Part shown: in pieces, positions 52,724 through 61,459 of the stretch | Position numbering within the stretch: position 1 is the first letter of the stretch | Layout: each line of letters opens with the position of its first letter | Assembly: GCA_947367055.1 (NCBI GenBank) | Contig: CANBCI010000001.1 | Location: 62,001 to 126,000 of the forward strand | Length of the DNA: 64,000 nt | Direction: 5' to 3' | DNA from: an uncultured Alphaproteobacteria bacterium | GTDB lineage: Bacteria; Pseudomonadota; Alphaproteobacteria; Rs-D84 | Program-made: the position numbers and the translations under genes | The notes under the pieces: generated by a model | Databases searched by the model: none | The model's input: only the letters and a program-made list of their open reading frames with translations | Told to the model about the DNA's origin: nothing

Positions 52724-52929
52724 AAAAACCGTCAAACAATTGACGGTCGGGAGGCTAGAAACAATCCTATGAATTGCGCGCCGTATTCAATATATTCCGG
52801 CGCCCTCCCAACCGGGGGCTGGGACACATTTCATCGCAGGATAAAAAAACAGCGCATTAGCGCGCCATCCATATTCTGTGACGCATAGGCAAGAGGTTTC
52901 TAGGCCTCGTCAGCAGAACACCTGCTGAC
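52724..52929 (-). ncRNA. Structured leader RNA, copy B (unassigned family)
   Basis: Candidate 206-nt RNA, listed in RNA sense. H1 is at 52929-52909 (7-bp stem, loop GGUGUUC as in copy A). H2 is at 52908-52893 (GAGG, loop CCUAGAAA, CCUC), and loop bases 52903-52897 pair with 52761-52755. P3 pairs 52889-52884 with 52771-52766. Inside P3 are further hairpins, then GAAUAUAUUGAAUA (52797-52784) and GCAAUU (52777-52772). A second CCUC (52754-52751) can compete for GAGG. The terminator CCGTCAA/TTGACGG plus five T is at 52746-52724. Confidence 0.75.
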
Positions 52930-52935
52930 ATAATT

Positions 52936-52964
52936 ATTATGTCATTTATATATTTTTAACACAA
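52936..52964 (-). promoter_or_regulatory. Promoter of structured RNA B
   Basis: TTGTGT (52964-52959), a 17-nt spacer and CATAAT (52941-52936). The predicted start point coincides with the first base of hairpin H1. Confidence 0.6.
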
Positions 52965-53010
52965 GCAAAAAATCCCATTAAAAATGACCGGCATTTGCCG
53001 GCCAAATTTA

Positions 53011-53757
53011 TTAAAAATCAATTATGCATCCGAATAGCACCGCGAAAAAGAAACACACCGTGCCGCCGATTACAAACAAATGCCATATTGCGTGCGAATA
53101 TTTCATGCGCCGCCACAAGTAGAATATTACCCCCAACGAATACGACAAACCACCCGCCAGGATAAACCACATCCCGCGCGCCGGTATATGACGCAACATC
53201 GCCGGCAATATAAACAGCAGCGTCCACCCCATAACCAGATACAGCAACACCATCCATTTCGGCTGCTGCTTTGGGTTTCTGATTTTCATGACGGCGCCGA
53301 ATATCACAATCGCCCAGAGTATACCGAACACCGTCCACCCCAGTCCGCCGCGCAGATTGACCAGGCAAAACGGCGTGTACGTCCCGGCAATAAGCGCGTA
53401 TATGGCGACGCTGTCCCAAACCTCAAAAAAGCATTCTGACTTTTGCCCGATGGACGCATGACACATGGTCGAACCAAAGTACAATGTAAACATTGTGACG
53501 CCGAAAATTGCGGTCGACACAATCGCCCACGCATCGCCCTTTAGCGCCGCGAACACCACCAGCAGCGTCAGCGCCGCAATCGCGATTCCAATTCCGATTC
53601 CGTGCGTTAATATATTTAACGCCTCCTCTCCTTTTGTACTGGGGCGTTCCCAGCGGAACAATCCCGTCGCCCGCAACGCCCGCAAAATGCGCGCGGCATG
53701 CGTATCACGCTTTACTGCCTTTAATTTTGTCTTAACTTGTTTCTTTGTTTTTGTCAT
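53011..53757 (-). CDS. Hemolysin III (PAQR) family membrane protein
   Basis: 248 residues with seven transmembrane helices. The PAQR metal-site pattern is present: EEALNILTHGIGIG, STMCHASIG (His), DSVAIYALIAGTYTPF (Asp) and SHAIWHLFVIGG (His). Despite the family name, members may act as hydrolases or in lipid homeostasis. The ATG at 53757 overlaps the gltX stop (ATGA), so it is coupled to gltX. A basic N-terminal extension of about 40 residues is unusual. Confidence 0.85.
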   Translation of the reverse strand: MTKTKKQVKTKLKAVKRDTHAARILRALRATGLFRWERPSTKGEEALNILTHGIGIGIAIAALTLLVVFAALKGDAWAIVSTAIFGVTMFTLYFGSTMCHASIGQKSECFFEVWDSVAIYALIAGTYTPFCLVNLRGGLGWTVFGILWAIVIFGAVMKIRNPKQQPKWMVLLYLVMGWTLLFILPAMLRHIPARGMWFILAGGLSYSLGVIFYLWRRMKYSHAIWHLFVIGGTVCFFFAVLFGCIIDF

Positions 53758-55331
53758 TTTAATATGTCCCCTATCCTTTGCCGGACGCGATTCTCTCCAA
53801 GCACGTTTATTATTGAATACAAGTCCGGCGTATTTGTGCGCCCAGACAACGCCACACGCAGACTCATCGCCACATCGCCGTTTTTGATTCCCAATTTCTC
53901 GGCAATTGCGACGATTTTCGACCACCACGCGTCCTTGTCGTCGGACGCGTTATACACCGCCAAAAATTCGCGTAATGCGTCACGGTTGTATTCAAATTCT
54001 GTATTCGGCACAAACAACGCGTCCCAGAAAAACGCAACGTTTTCCAGCGTCTGACGCCAGGTGATAAAATCCTTGCGCACGCGCTTTGGATTATCGCGTT
54101 CAATCGACAGCACCGCTGTCAAATAATCCCTGTCCGCAACCTGCATCTTATTATTATCATCGCCGTATTCGTTCGCCCATTGGGTGACCCGCGCAACCAA
54201 TTCCGGCACCGGCAGCGCGCCGATAAATTCTTTGGCCCACCATTCCAATTTTTTCATATCAAACAGCGCACCCGACATCGGAATCTTTTTCGGCCGCATT
54301 TCATATTCCCAAACAGATTTGACGGCGCCTTTGTTTTTCGCCTCTTCATACCCCGATGCGGCGATATTGAACAAATATTCCAGAACAGATTCCGTCGGCC
54401 ACCCGTCGCGCAGGAAATATTCCACATTTGCCTCCGGATCCTTGCGCTTGGACAGTTTGCGCTGCTTGCCCGTTTCATCATCAATCTTGTCAATGGTAGA
54501 TGTATGAATATATAGCGGTGCGGCCCAATCCATCATGCGGAATAGCGCCACATGCAGCGGCAACGACGGCAACCATTCCTCGCCGCGGATAACATGCGTC
54601 GTGCGCATAAAGTGGTCGTCCACCAAGTGCGCAAAATGATATGTCGGCAACCCGTCGTTTGATTTGATTAGAACCAAATCCTCATTATTTTCCGGGAAAC
54701 CGACCGAACCACGCACGGCGTCCTTGCAGAATATGCGGCGCGACGGGTCGCCCATGGAATACAGGCGAATTGTCGGTACTTCCCCCGCATCCAGATGCGC
54801 CGCAATTTCTTCTTCGGTTAAATTTCTATCGCGCGCAAATTCGCCGTAAATACCGGTTGGGAATCCGGCCGCCTTTTGCTCCGCACGGATTTTTTCCATG
54901 TCATCCGCCGTCAAGAAACACGGATACGCCAGACCCCGGCGCAACAAATCCGCCACCACCGAATGATATATATCCTTGCGCCGCGACTGATAATACGGCC
55001 CATAGGCATCATCATTATTATATTTCAATCCGAATCGGTCCATTGACGAGACAATGATCTTTACCGCATCCGCAACCTCGCGCTTGGTATCGGTATCTTC
55101 AATGCGCAGCATAAACACCCCGCCCGACTGTTGCGCCAATTTATAATCAATAAGTGCGCCATACAATCCGCCCAGATGCATCATGCCGGTGGGACTTGGG
55201 GCAAAACGCGTAACGAACGCACCGTCCGGCAAATTGCGCGCGGGAAATTTTTCCTCTAACTCTGCAATAGTGTACTTTGGCGCCGCCCCCAAAACGCGTG
55301 TAATAAGTTCTTCTGACAAACCCTGTCTCAT
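53754..55331 (-). CDS. gltX: Glutamyl-tRNA synthetase
   Basis: 525 residues, class I synthetase. The HIGH-type motif is APSPTGMMHLGG (MHLG) and the KMSKS-type motif is KLSKRKD. The discriminating-fold middle (RIEDTDTKREV, YHFAHLVDDHFMRTTHVIRGEEW) is clear. With GatCAB encoded in the window it is likely to charge tRNA-Gln as well as tRNA-Glu. It is about 50 residues longer than average, mostly at the N-terminus (about 37 residues before the catalytic start). Confidence 0.93.
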   Translation of the reverse strand: MRQGLSEELITRVLGAAPKYTIAELEEKFPARNLPDGAFVTRFAPSPTGMMHLGGLYGALIDYKLAQQSGGVFMLRIEDTDTKREVADAVKIIVSSMDRFGLKYNNDDAYGPYYQSRRKDIYHSVVADLLRRGLAYPCFLTADDMEKIRAEQKAAGFPTGIYGEFARDRNLTEEEIAAHLDAGEVPTIRLYSMGDPSRRIFCKDAVRGSVGFPENNEDLVLIKSNDGLPTYHFAHLVDDHFMRTTHVIRGEEWLPSLPLHVALFRMMDWAAPLYIHTSTIDKIDDETGKQRKLSKRKDPEANVEYFLRDGWPTESVLEYLFNIAASGYEEAKNKGAVKSVWEYEMRPKKIPMSGALFDMKKLEWWAKEFIGALPVPELVARVTQWANEYGDDNNKMQVADRDYLTAVLSIERDNPKRVRKDFITWRQTLENVAFFWDALFVPNTEFEYNRDALREFLAVYNASDDKDAWWSKIVAIAEKLGIKNGDVAMSLRVALSGRTNTPDLYSIINVLGENRVRQRIGDILK

Positions 55332-55343
55332 GTCTATTTACCC

Positions 55344-55372
55344 TTGTTTTCTTAACTAATGAATTTTATACT
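55344..55372 (+). promoter_or_regulatory. Promoter of trmB, predicted leaderless
   Basis: TTGTTT (55344-55349), a 17-nt spacer and TATACT (55367-55372). Only 6 nt separate the -10 box from the ATG at 55379, so transcription should start at or next to the first codon. Confidence 0.6.
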
Positions 55373-55378
55373 AAAAAT

Positions 55379-56005
55379 ATGGAAAAACAAGAAATAAGAA
55401 CTTTTGGACGCCGGCACGGGAAAAAACTGTCCCAGCGCAAGGAATATTTAATAGCGCACGTTTTGCCACAGATTGCCCCGACGACAAATGCTAAAATACT
55501 TGAAATCGGGTTTGGCGCGGGCGAGCATGTGCGCCAACTGGCACAAGACAATCCCGATGCCATTATCATCGGTGCGGAACCATTTATAAACGGGGTTGCG
55601 TCCCTGCTGTCGGCAATGACGGATGAAAAAGACAACGCAATTTTACCGGAATATAAAAACATACGCATATTTGCGGACGATGTACGCATAATGCTTAAAA
55701 ATTCGGCATTCAAATTTAATGAAATATGGATTCTGCATCCGGACCCATGGCCCAAGGCAAAGCATGAAAAGCGCCGCCTCTTAAATGCAGAGTTTTTGAC
55801 ACTGCTGTCACGGCATTTGGAAAAAGACGGGAAAATAATAATCGGCACGGACCACTGGGAATATTACGAATGGATAACCGAACGCGTCCCGGAAACACCG
55901 TTGCGGATTTTTGCGACGAATCTGGAAACAATAAAAACCCGGTATCAGTCTAAAAACATGGCCGGAACGGACGCGCCGAAATACCTAATTCTGCAAAACG
56001 GATGA
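55379..56005 (+). CDS. trmB: tRNA (guanine-N7-)-methyltransferase TrmB
   Basis: 208 residues, full length. The N-terminal FGRRHGKKLSQRKE is typical. The SAM-binding motif is ILEIGFGAGEHV, and the signature is ILHPDPWPKAKHEKRRL, with the end TKYQxK-like (KTRYQSKNMAGTDAPKY). It modifies G46 in tRNA. It overlaps the small exported gene on the other strand by 21 bp. Confidence 0.95.
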   Translation: MEKQEIRTFGRRHGKKLSQRKEYLIAHVLPQIAPTTNAKILEIGFGAGEHVRQLAQDNPDAIIIGAEPFINGVASLLSAMTDEKDNAILPEYKNIRIFADDVRIMLKNSAFKFNEIWILHPDPWPKAKHEKRRLLNAEFLTLLSRHLEKDGKIIIGTDHWEYYEWITERVPETPLRIFATNLETIKTRYQSKNMAGTDAPKYLILQNG

Positions 56006-56179
56006 CACTTTTGAATTATGTTCGTGCGGTGCGGCCTTCGGGTGGCGCACCGGATGCTTTGCGGCGGGCGCCGGACACGCATGACATGCGGGAATTGCTT
56101 TTAATGTCGACGCCATGGCGGCATGCGATGCCACGCCCGCAAAAATAGATATAAGCAACACACACACGACGCGCATCAT
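55985..56179 (-). CDS. Very small exported His/Cys-rich protein
   Basis: 64 residues: a signal peptide (VVCVLLISIFAGVASHAAMA), then a mature part of about 43 residues with CHACPAPAAKHPVRHPKAAPHEH. The Cys pair and His run could bind a metal. The ATG overlaps the stop of the gene before it (ATGA), which supports translation. Its 3' end overlaps trmB on the other strand, so it may also be spurious. Confidence 0.45.
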   Translation of the reverse strand: MMRVVCVLLISIFAGVASHAAMASTLKAIPACHACPAPAAKHPVRHPKAAPHEHNSKVSSVLQN

Positions 56180-56862
56180 TTTCCACCCGCCGTCATAAAA
56201 AATCCCATACGATCACAGAGCCCGGACCGCATCGCCCTTGCCAGTCGCGAAACCTGCTGCATACGGAAATCCGCCATTGGGGCGAAGAATACCGCGCCGT
56301 TAAATTCATTATCAAACGAATCCAGCATTCCGTAAACGCGCCCGACAAAATCCGATTTATCGCCCGCGTCATCCGCAAAGGCAAATATTACGGACGATGC
56401 CTTTATGGACTTTAAATTTTCAAACACATATGGCCAGTCGCACGGCTCTATATTGCCCAGGTCCATTCCTATCGATAACTCGCGGTTAAAAAACAAATCT
56501 TCACGTATCGCGTGAAATTCATCAACGAACCACCCCAGCATTGAAACCGGCATAAAAACCTGGGCGCCGGCGGCACCGCTGCGAAATGCGGAATTTATGC
56601 GTGCAGACAAATCCACCGCCGCATTTGCCCGGGCCGCCGCGCCGCATTTTTCAACGACAAAGCGCGCGATTATATCGGTATTCGTTTTTTCCAGCCACGG
56701 CCACAGGGACGCAACCGCATCCGGCGCGGCGGACAGCCGCCCCATACCGTTTGCCAGCGCGTATTCCGCCGCCGCCGCCAAATCGGCCCCCTTGACAGAT
56801 GAAGGAACCCATGCAAAAACACGCCCGTCAAATTCTTCAAAAAACGCATTCTGTTCAATCAT
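56176..56862 (-). CDS. Hypothetical protein
   Basis: I do not recognise this 228-residue soluble protein. It has no signal peptide. The pattern DEFHAIREDLFFNRELSIGMDLGNIEPCDWPYVFENLKSIKASSVIFAFADDAGDKSDF suggests an alpha/beta barrel-like enzyme or decoy fold. The ATG at 56862 has no ribosome site. It is divergent from the operon at 56906, with 43 bp between the starts. Confidence 0.55.
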   Translation of the reverse strand: MIEQNAFFEEFDGRVFAWVPSSVKGADLAAAAEYALANGMGRLSAAPDAVASLWPWLEKTNTDIIARFVVEKCGAAARANAAVDLSARINSAFRSGAAGAQVFMPVSMLGWFVDEFHAIREDLFFNRELSIGMDLGNIEPCDWPYVFENLKSIKASSVIFAFADDAGDKSDFVGRVYGMLDSFDNEFNGAVFFAPMADFRMQQVSRLARAMRSGLCDRMGFFMTAGGK

Positions 56863-56905
56863 TATGCTTTTTACTTTATCATAAATATGATACAATCAAA
56901 GACAA

Positions 56906-57820
56906 ATGAGAAACAGAATAGATAATATCTTGCTCTGTCTGTTGTGGGTCTTGGCGGTGACGCTGGGGGCCAGTTTTTGGTTTAACACGCAATTCGGGTT
57001 CAACATATTTTCCGGCGCAAACTGGCAATATCTGGCATATCTGCAGGCATCACAGTCACATGTGCGGCCAATGTTTTACGTGTCACTGGCCTCGGCAATA
57101 TTTATACTTATATTCGGGCTATATATATTGATGCGGCCGCGGCGCCGTAAAATAAGAATTGCGCAAACAATAACCGTTACGGACACGGCCCCAAAAAGCG
57201 CCGACGACACCGCGACCGACGCGTCTACAATTGATATTGTGGCGGCCGAACCCGCACCAAAGGCGCCCCCCGCACCGTCGGGCCCAATTGATGCAAAGCG
57301 GCCGCCGCGGCTGAACCTGCCGCGTATTAACAACACGGCCCCACAGCCGCGCCCGTCGCAGCAACCCCTGGGCGGAACATTTTTGCAACCGAACACCAAC
57401 CCGGACGCCAACGCGGCGGAAATACGAAAAATATTTGAAGATGCCGGATACATAATAAAGAAAAATCCACAGATAGGTACCCTTCGCCCCAGTCTGTTTG
57501 CAATCGGAACAAACGAAGTGTTGTGGATTGGCGCATCAAATATTTCCACGGCGGATTTGCGGCGCGCCATAGACAAACTGTCGAATATCTTTACCGACAC
57601 ACTGGATAACATAGAAATCAATGTCAACGGGTTTGTAATAAATGCAACGGACGCCACAACATCAGAATTCCAGGACATACTGATGTTTGCCGACGTGAAT
57701 GGTCTGCGCGATTATATGGCCGGACATCGGAATCCGCCGCCACCGCCAAATGACGAAGGCAACTTTGATGCATATTCGGCATATATCGGAACAGTAATAG
57801 ATTACATAGGAAAAATGTAA
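56906..57820 (+). CDS. Two-helix membrane protein with proline-rich linker
   Basis: 304 residues, unrecognised. Two transmembrane helices (about 7-25 and 55-77) enclose a short loop. A Pro/Ala-rich linker (about 100-160) leads to a C-terminal domain of about 130 residues (EIRKIFEDAGYIIKKNPQIG, LRRAIDKLSNIFTDTLDNIEINVNGFVIN). First gene of an operon of four. An extended -10-like TGATACAAT ends 9 nt before the ATG, and there is no ribosome site. Confidence 0.6.
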   Translation: MRNRIDNILLCLLWVLAVTLGASFWFNTQFGFNIFSGANWQYLAYLQASQSHVRPMFYVSLASAIFILIFGLYILMRPRRRKIRIAQTITVTDTAPKSADDTATDASTIDIVAAEPAPKAPPAPSGPIDAKRPPRLNLPRINNTAPQPRPSQQPLGGTFLQPNTNPDANAAEIRKIFEDAGYIIKKNPQIGTLRPSLFAIGTNEVLWIGASNISTADLRRAIDKLSNIFTDTLDNIEINVNGFVINATDATTSEFQDILMFADVNGLRDYMAGHRNPPPPPNDEGNFDAYSAYIGTVIDYIGKM

Positions 57821-58321
57821 ATGAATCAGTCCGCGGCAGAAAAAAGAATACGGGATCTCGGCATGGACGACATGCCGCTGATGCAGTTTCAACCGACGCC
57901 GACCCGCATTGCGGACAACTGGTTTGCGAAATATCGGCAAACCGTTCGAAAGTTTATGACGTCGCTTACCGATTCGGTGGAAAGTCTGGCATTTATGAAC
58001 CTGTCCCAGGATGAATTTATGTCCCTGATTATGGGCCGTGCAATGCCTGAAAATCTATCGGTACGAATGCGTGTGCCTTTATTTTTAGGGGGCCCCATTG
58101 AAATAGACAACATGTTTTTATGCCGAACGTTCCCACATTCGCACAATCTGGACAGATTTATAATTGAACAAGCCGGGTCTGAAACATTATGGTTGCCGAA
58201 CCCCGTAAAAAAAGTATATCTGCCGGCGCATACAACCGGCGGCGGTGACGGGGGTAACGCGACCGAAGACCGCCTGGCGCAAATGGCGGCGCAAATCGCC
58301 GCAAGCCGCGGCATGGAATAA
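57821..58321 (+). CDS. Hypothetical protein, second gene of the operon
   Basis: 166 residues, soluble, unrecognised. It starts directly after the stop of the preceding gene; AGGA is 9 nt upstream. The stretch RVPLFLGGPIEIDNMFLCRTFPHSHNLDRFIIEQ and the Gly-rich TTGGGDGGNATEDRLAQMAAQIAASRG tail are its notable parts. Confidence 0.6.
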   Translation: MNQSAAEKRIRDLGMDDMPLMQFQPTPTRIADNWFAKYRQTVRKFMTSLTDSVESLAFMNLSQDEFMSLIMGRAMPENLSVRMRVPLFLGGPIEIDNMFLCRTFPHSHNLDRFIIEQAGSETLWLPNPVKKVYLPAHTTGGGDGGNATEDRLAQMAAQIAASRGME

Positions 58322-58330
58322 GGGGCGAAA

Positions 58331-58765
58331 ATGACCAGTAACGAATTCTTGGCATCCATAAAGGCGCGCGGCGCGTCATTCGCGCCGGGGACGACACAGC
58401 GCGACATAATACTGGCAACAAATGCACTAATGGCGATGCATGCCGCCAGACTGCCGCAGTACATGTCGGATCTATATATAAATGCCGGTGGCATAAACCT
58501 TGGGGCGGGCTACATTTTCGGTCCGACCGAATGGACCGCAAAACGCGGCGTTCCCGTACCGGGGATAGTAAACATCAACAATGAAATTACAAAAATTCCG
58601 TCCATGCGCGGCAAAACGGTATTCGGCCGCAATGATTTATTCTGGTTTGTATTCGATACGTTCGGCACGTGCTATATGCTGGATAATGTGGCGTTGCGCG
58701 AATTGCGCAAATATGACGACCCATATAAAGCCATGACAGATTGCCTGATCGCGGGGAAATTTTAG
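58331..58765 (+). CDS. Hypothetical protein, third gene of the operon
   Basis: 144 residues, soluble. Weak resemblance to SMI1/KNR4 (SUKH) folds: LPQYMSDLYINAGGINLGAGYIFGPTEW, then VFGRNDLFWFVFDTFGTCYML and a DDPYKAM end. Such folds are often immunity or adaptor proteins, but the match is by eye and not strong. AAGGGG is 6 nt before the ATG. Confidence 0.55.
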   Translation: MTSNEFLASIKARGASFAPGTTQRDIILATNALMAMHAARLPQYMSDLYINAGGINLGAGYIFGPTEWTAKRGVPVPGIVNINNEITKIPSMRGKTVFGRNDLFWFVFDTFGTCYMLDNVALRELRKYDDPYKAMTDCLIAGKF

Positions 58766-58767
58766 GT

Positions 58768-58968
58768 ATGAAAAAAATATCGGTTTCATTATCCGGTCAT
58801 CAAACCAGCATTTCGCTGGAGCCGGAATTCATAGACGCATTGCATGAAATTGCCGGCGTCCAAAACCGACCGGTCGGCGCAATAATAAATGAAATTGATA
58901 AAACGCGCGGGCGGACAAACCTGTCGTCCGCCGTGCGCGTGTGGATTTTGAAAAACGTGAGCTCCTAG
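58768..58968 (+). CDS. Ribbon-helix-helix domain protein
   Basis: 66 residues. The sequence KKISVSLSGHQTSISLEPEFIDALHEIAGVQNRPVGAIINEID followed by NLSSAVRVWIL fits the RHH_4-type ribbon-helix-helix domain: a strand, then two helices, and a longer third helix. It probably binds DNA as a dimer. It is the last gene of the operon, 2 bp after the previous stop, and may regulate it. Confidence 0.75.
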   Translation: MKKISVSLSGHQTSISLEPEFIDALHEIAGVQNRPVGAIINEIDKTRGRTNLSSAVRVWILKNVSS

Positions 58969-59390
58969 CGCTGGTTCCCCTGGTTCGGCCACATGGGCGC
59001 CCTGTCCGGTTTAACCGTGCCGATATTATTGATTTGATATATCTGCCAACTGTGCAATTTCGGGTTGTAAATTTCTATAACCTCAACTTTGGTGAACGCT
59101 GAAAAATTCATAATCGCCTCGCCGGGGTGAACGACGCGCGTGCATATGTGCGTCTCGCCCGTATCAAAATCATTAACATGGTACAAGACATTCTGCACAC
59201 CGGCGGTGTCCGCATCCACTATTTCCACTTTTCTTATCATGCCGACCGTACGACGCGCGGCGGCATCGACATTTTCAATTTTATATGATTTTTTATCGGT
59301 CTTTTTTTCCTGCGCAACGGCGGGCGACCCCATTGCCAGCACGGCGGAGGCCCCACCGACCAGCAACGCCTTTTTTAAATCTTTTTTCAT
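58965..59390 (-). CDS. Exported hypothetical protein
   Basis: 141 residues with a signal peptide (LLVGGASAVLAMGSPAVA). The mature part (GETHICTRVVHPGEAIMNFSAFTKVEVIEIYNPKLHSWQIYQI) is unrecognised; a single Cys sits in a strand-rich region. Convergent with the ribbon-helix-helix gene (4-bp overlap of ends). Confidence 0.6.
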   Translation of the reverse strand: MKKDLKKALLVGGASAVLAMGSPAVAQEKKTDKKSYKIENVDAAARRTVGMIRKVEIVDADTAGVQNVLYHVNDFDTGETHICTRVVHPGEAIMNFSAFTKVEVIEIYNPKLHSWQIYQINNIGTVKPDRAPMWPNQGNQR

Positions 59391-59476
59391 GTTTTCTCCT
59401 ATAACTTACCGGGTTTCGACACCCGAATACGACAACCAATCGTACAATTACCATATTATCATTTTCACATATTTTT

Positions 59477-61441
59477 TCAATCCGATTTTGTGCGCGCGCC
59501 GCAAAACGCACCGACACAGGAAACAATCAAAATGATTATCATCCATGCGTTTCGCCCCAATGCACGATACGGCGTCAAATGCGCCGACCCCACATTCCCG
59601 TCAAGCACACCCGCCGCACCAACCGGCAGGTATGACGTCACACGCCCCGCCGCATCAACAAATGCGCTTATTCCGGAATAATTTGCCCGAACAATTGGCA
59701 CGCCTGATTCAACCGCATAACGGCGGACCATGTCCAAATGCTGATAAACGCCGGGGGTGTTTCCAAACCACGTATCATTCGTTATGTTTACAATCGCATC
59801 CGGCATTGCACCGCGCGGTATCAGTGAATCAGAAAAAATTATTTCATAACAAATTGCGGGTACAAATGTAAACTCACCGTCTTTGGTTTGCAAGGAAACA
59901 ACTTCCGGTCCATTGCCGCGACTTAAATTCGCGGGCGACGGCATGATTCCGCCCAGGGGCGAATATTCACCGAACGGCACCAGGTGCGATTTGTTATATA
60001 TCTTTTGAACCGTGCCATTTGCATCCGCCACAATCATCGAATTATAAAGTTTCGAATCCAAAAACGCGGTCGCCCCCAATATGACGTGCCGCGTCAACGC
60101 ACGCGACAGTGGCATGTCGTTATCAACAACCACAAACGGGTATGTGGTTTCCGGAAAAACTATTATATCCGGCGCACCTGGTGTTGATGCCAAATCAATC
60201 AAATTCAAAATCCCCCGCTCTGCACTGGCGATGCGTTCGTCCCGCGATGCGTTATAGGATATTTTCTCGGACTGGGTGCGGGCCGGTTGAACAATGCGTA
60301 TTGTCATAGACCGTGCAACATCGTCAAAGCTTGACCGACGAATATTTTCATGTCCAAAAATTCCGCCACAAGCCAACGCCCCGACAAAGCAACCCAAGGA
60401 AATCATGCACATACGGCATTTTTTATTGCGCATGACTTCAACCGCGGATGAAATCAGTCCGACTATTATAAACGTCAATCCCAACGCCCCCCACAACGAC
60501 ATTGAATTTGCAATCACGGGATACGGCATCGCAATATTTGCAACCGGATTCCATGGAAATCCGGTAAAAGCCCATTCACGCAGCCATAAAACAAATGTCC
60601 AAATTCCCGCAAAAACAAATGGGCGCGACGCATCCGACGAAACGCGCGCGGCCGAAACGAACGGAATTGCAAACACAACCGCACCGGCGACCCCCATGGC
60701 CAGCAATGCCGGCACGGTCCATACGGCAAACTCCGCGGTCAATTCCGGAACGACATAAATCGAATGCAGCGCCCACCAAAACATTGCAACCGCGTATCCG
60801 GCCCCGAACGGTGCCGCCTGCAAAAAAGACCGCCAGATTGTTTTGTGTGTCTGTCGCGCCATCATCCAATACGCCAGGCCAATCCCGACAATCGTCGCCG
60901 GCCATATATAAAACGGCGCGAATCCAAGCGCGGCGCCAACCCCACAAGCAAACAGCGCACCCGCGTTCAACCACCGCTTGAAACGCCGCGGCGCGTTGCA
61001 CGTCGCCGCCGTATCATCAGCATACGGATTTTTAAGTCCCAATTTTTTCATTGTCTTTATTTCCAGGGATTCCATGATTTCGGCCTCATCATCTTTGATG
61101 TGATCATATCCCTGCAGATGCAGCATACCGTGAACCACCATATGCGCCGTGTGTTCCGCAACGGAAATTTTTGCCGCCGCGGCCTCGCGCAAGACGGTAT
61201 CAAGCGATATATATATGTCGCCCATCAACACCGGGTCACCCAGTTCAAACGACAACACGTTGGTTGCACGGTCAATCCCGCGGTACCTGCGGTTCAATTC
61301 ATGAATCTCCGTATCATCCGTCAGAATAATTGAAACTTCCGAATTCTTGTATGCGGCGCCAACCGCCATGCAGGCGACTTTTTCAAAATCTATGTCATAC
61401 TTTTTCCAACGCTTGTCATTATAATTAACCCAAACTTTCAT
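59477..61441 (-). CDS. Fusion protein: YbeY rRNA endonuclease and Lnt apolipoprotein N-acyltransferase
   Basis: 654 residues in one reading frame. Residues 1-140 are a complete YbeY, with the metal-binding HGMLHLQGYDH (His104, His108, His114) used in 16S rRNA 3' processing. From about 155 on it is a complete Lnt: about six transmembrane helices and a periplasmic C-N hydrolase domain. The latter has the catalytic Glu in FPETTYP, Lys in NKSHLVPFGEYSPLG and Cys in AICYEI. Lnt adds the third acyl chain to lipoproteins. The two are often neighbours in alphaproteobacteria but normally separate genes. Start ATG 61441 with GGGGGA upstream. Confidence 0.88.
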   Translation of the reverse strand: MKVWVNYNDKRWKKYDIDFEKVACMAVGAAYKNSEVSIILTDDTEIHELNRRYRGIDRATNVLSFELGDPVLMGDIYISLDTVLREAAAAKISVAEHTAHMVVHGMLHLQGYDHIKDDEAEIMESLEIKTMKKLGLKNPYADDTAATCNAPRRFKRWLNAGALFACGVGAALGFAPFYIWPATIVGIGLAYWMMARQTHKTIWRSFLQAAPFGAGYAVAMFWWALHSIYVVPELTAEFAVWTVPALLAMGVAGAVVFAIPFVSAARVSSDASRPFVFAGIWTFVLWLREWAFTGFPWNPVANIAMPYPVIANSMSLWGALGLTFIIVGLISSAVEVMRNKKCRMCMISLGCFVGALACGGIFGHENIRRSSFDDVARSMTIRIVQPARTQSEKISYNASRDERIASAERGILNLIDLASTPGAPDIIVFPETTYPFVVVDNDMPLSRALTRHVILGATAFLDSKLYNSMIVADANGTVQKIYNKSHLVPFGEYSPLGGIMPSPANLSRGNGPEVVSLQTKDGEFTFVPAICYEIIFSDSLIPRGAMPDAIVNITNDTWFGNTPGVYQHLDMVRRYAVESGVPIVRANYSGISAFVDAAGRVTSYLPVGAAGVLDGNVGSAHLTPYRALGRNAWMIIILIVSCVGAFCGARTKSD

Positions 61442-61459
61442 TATTCTTTCCCCCACGGG

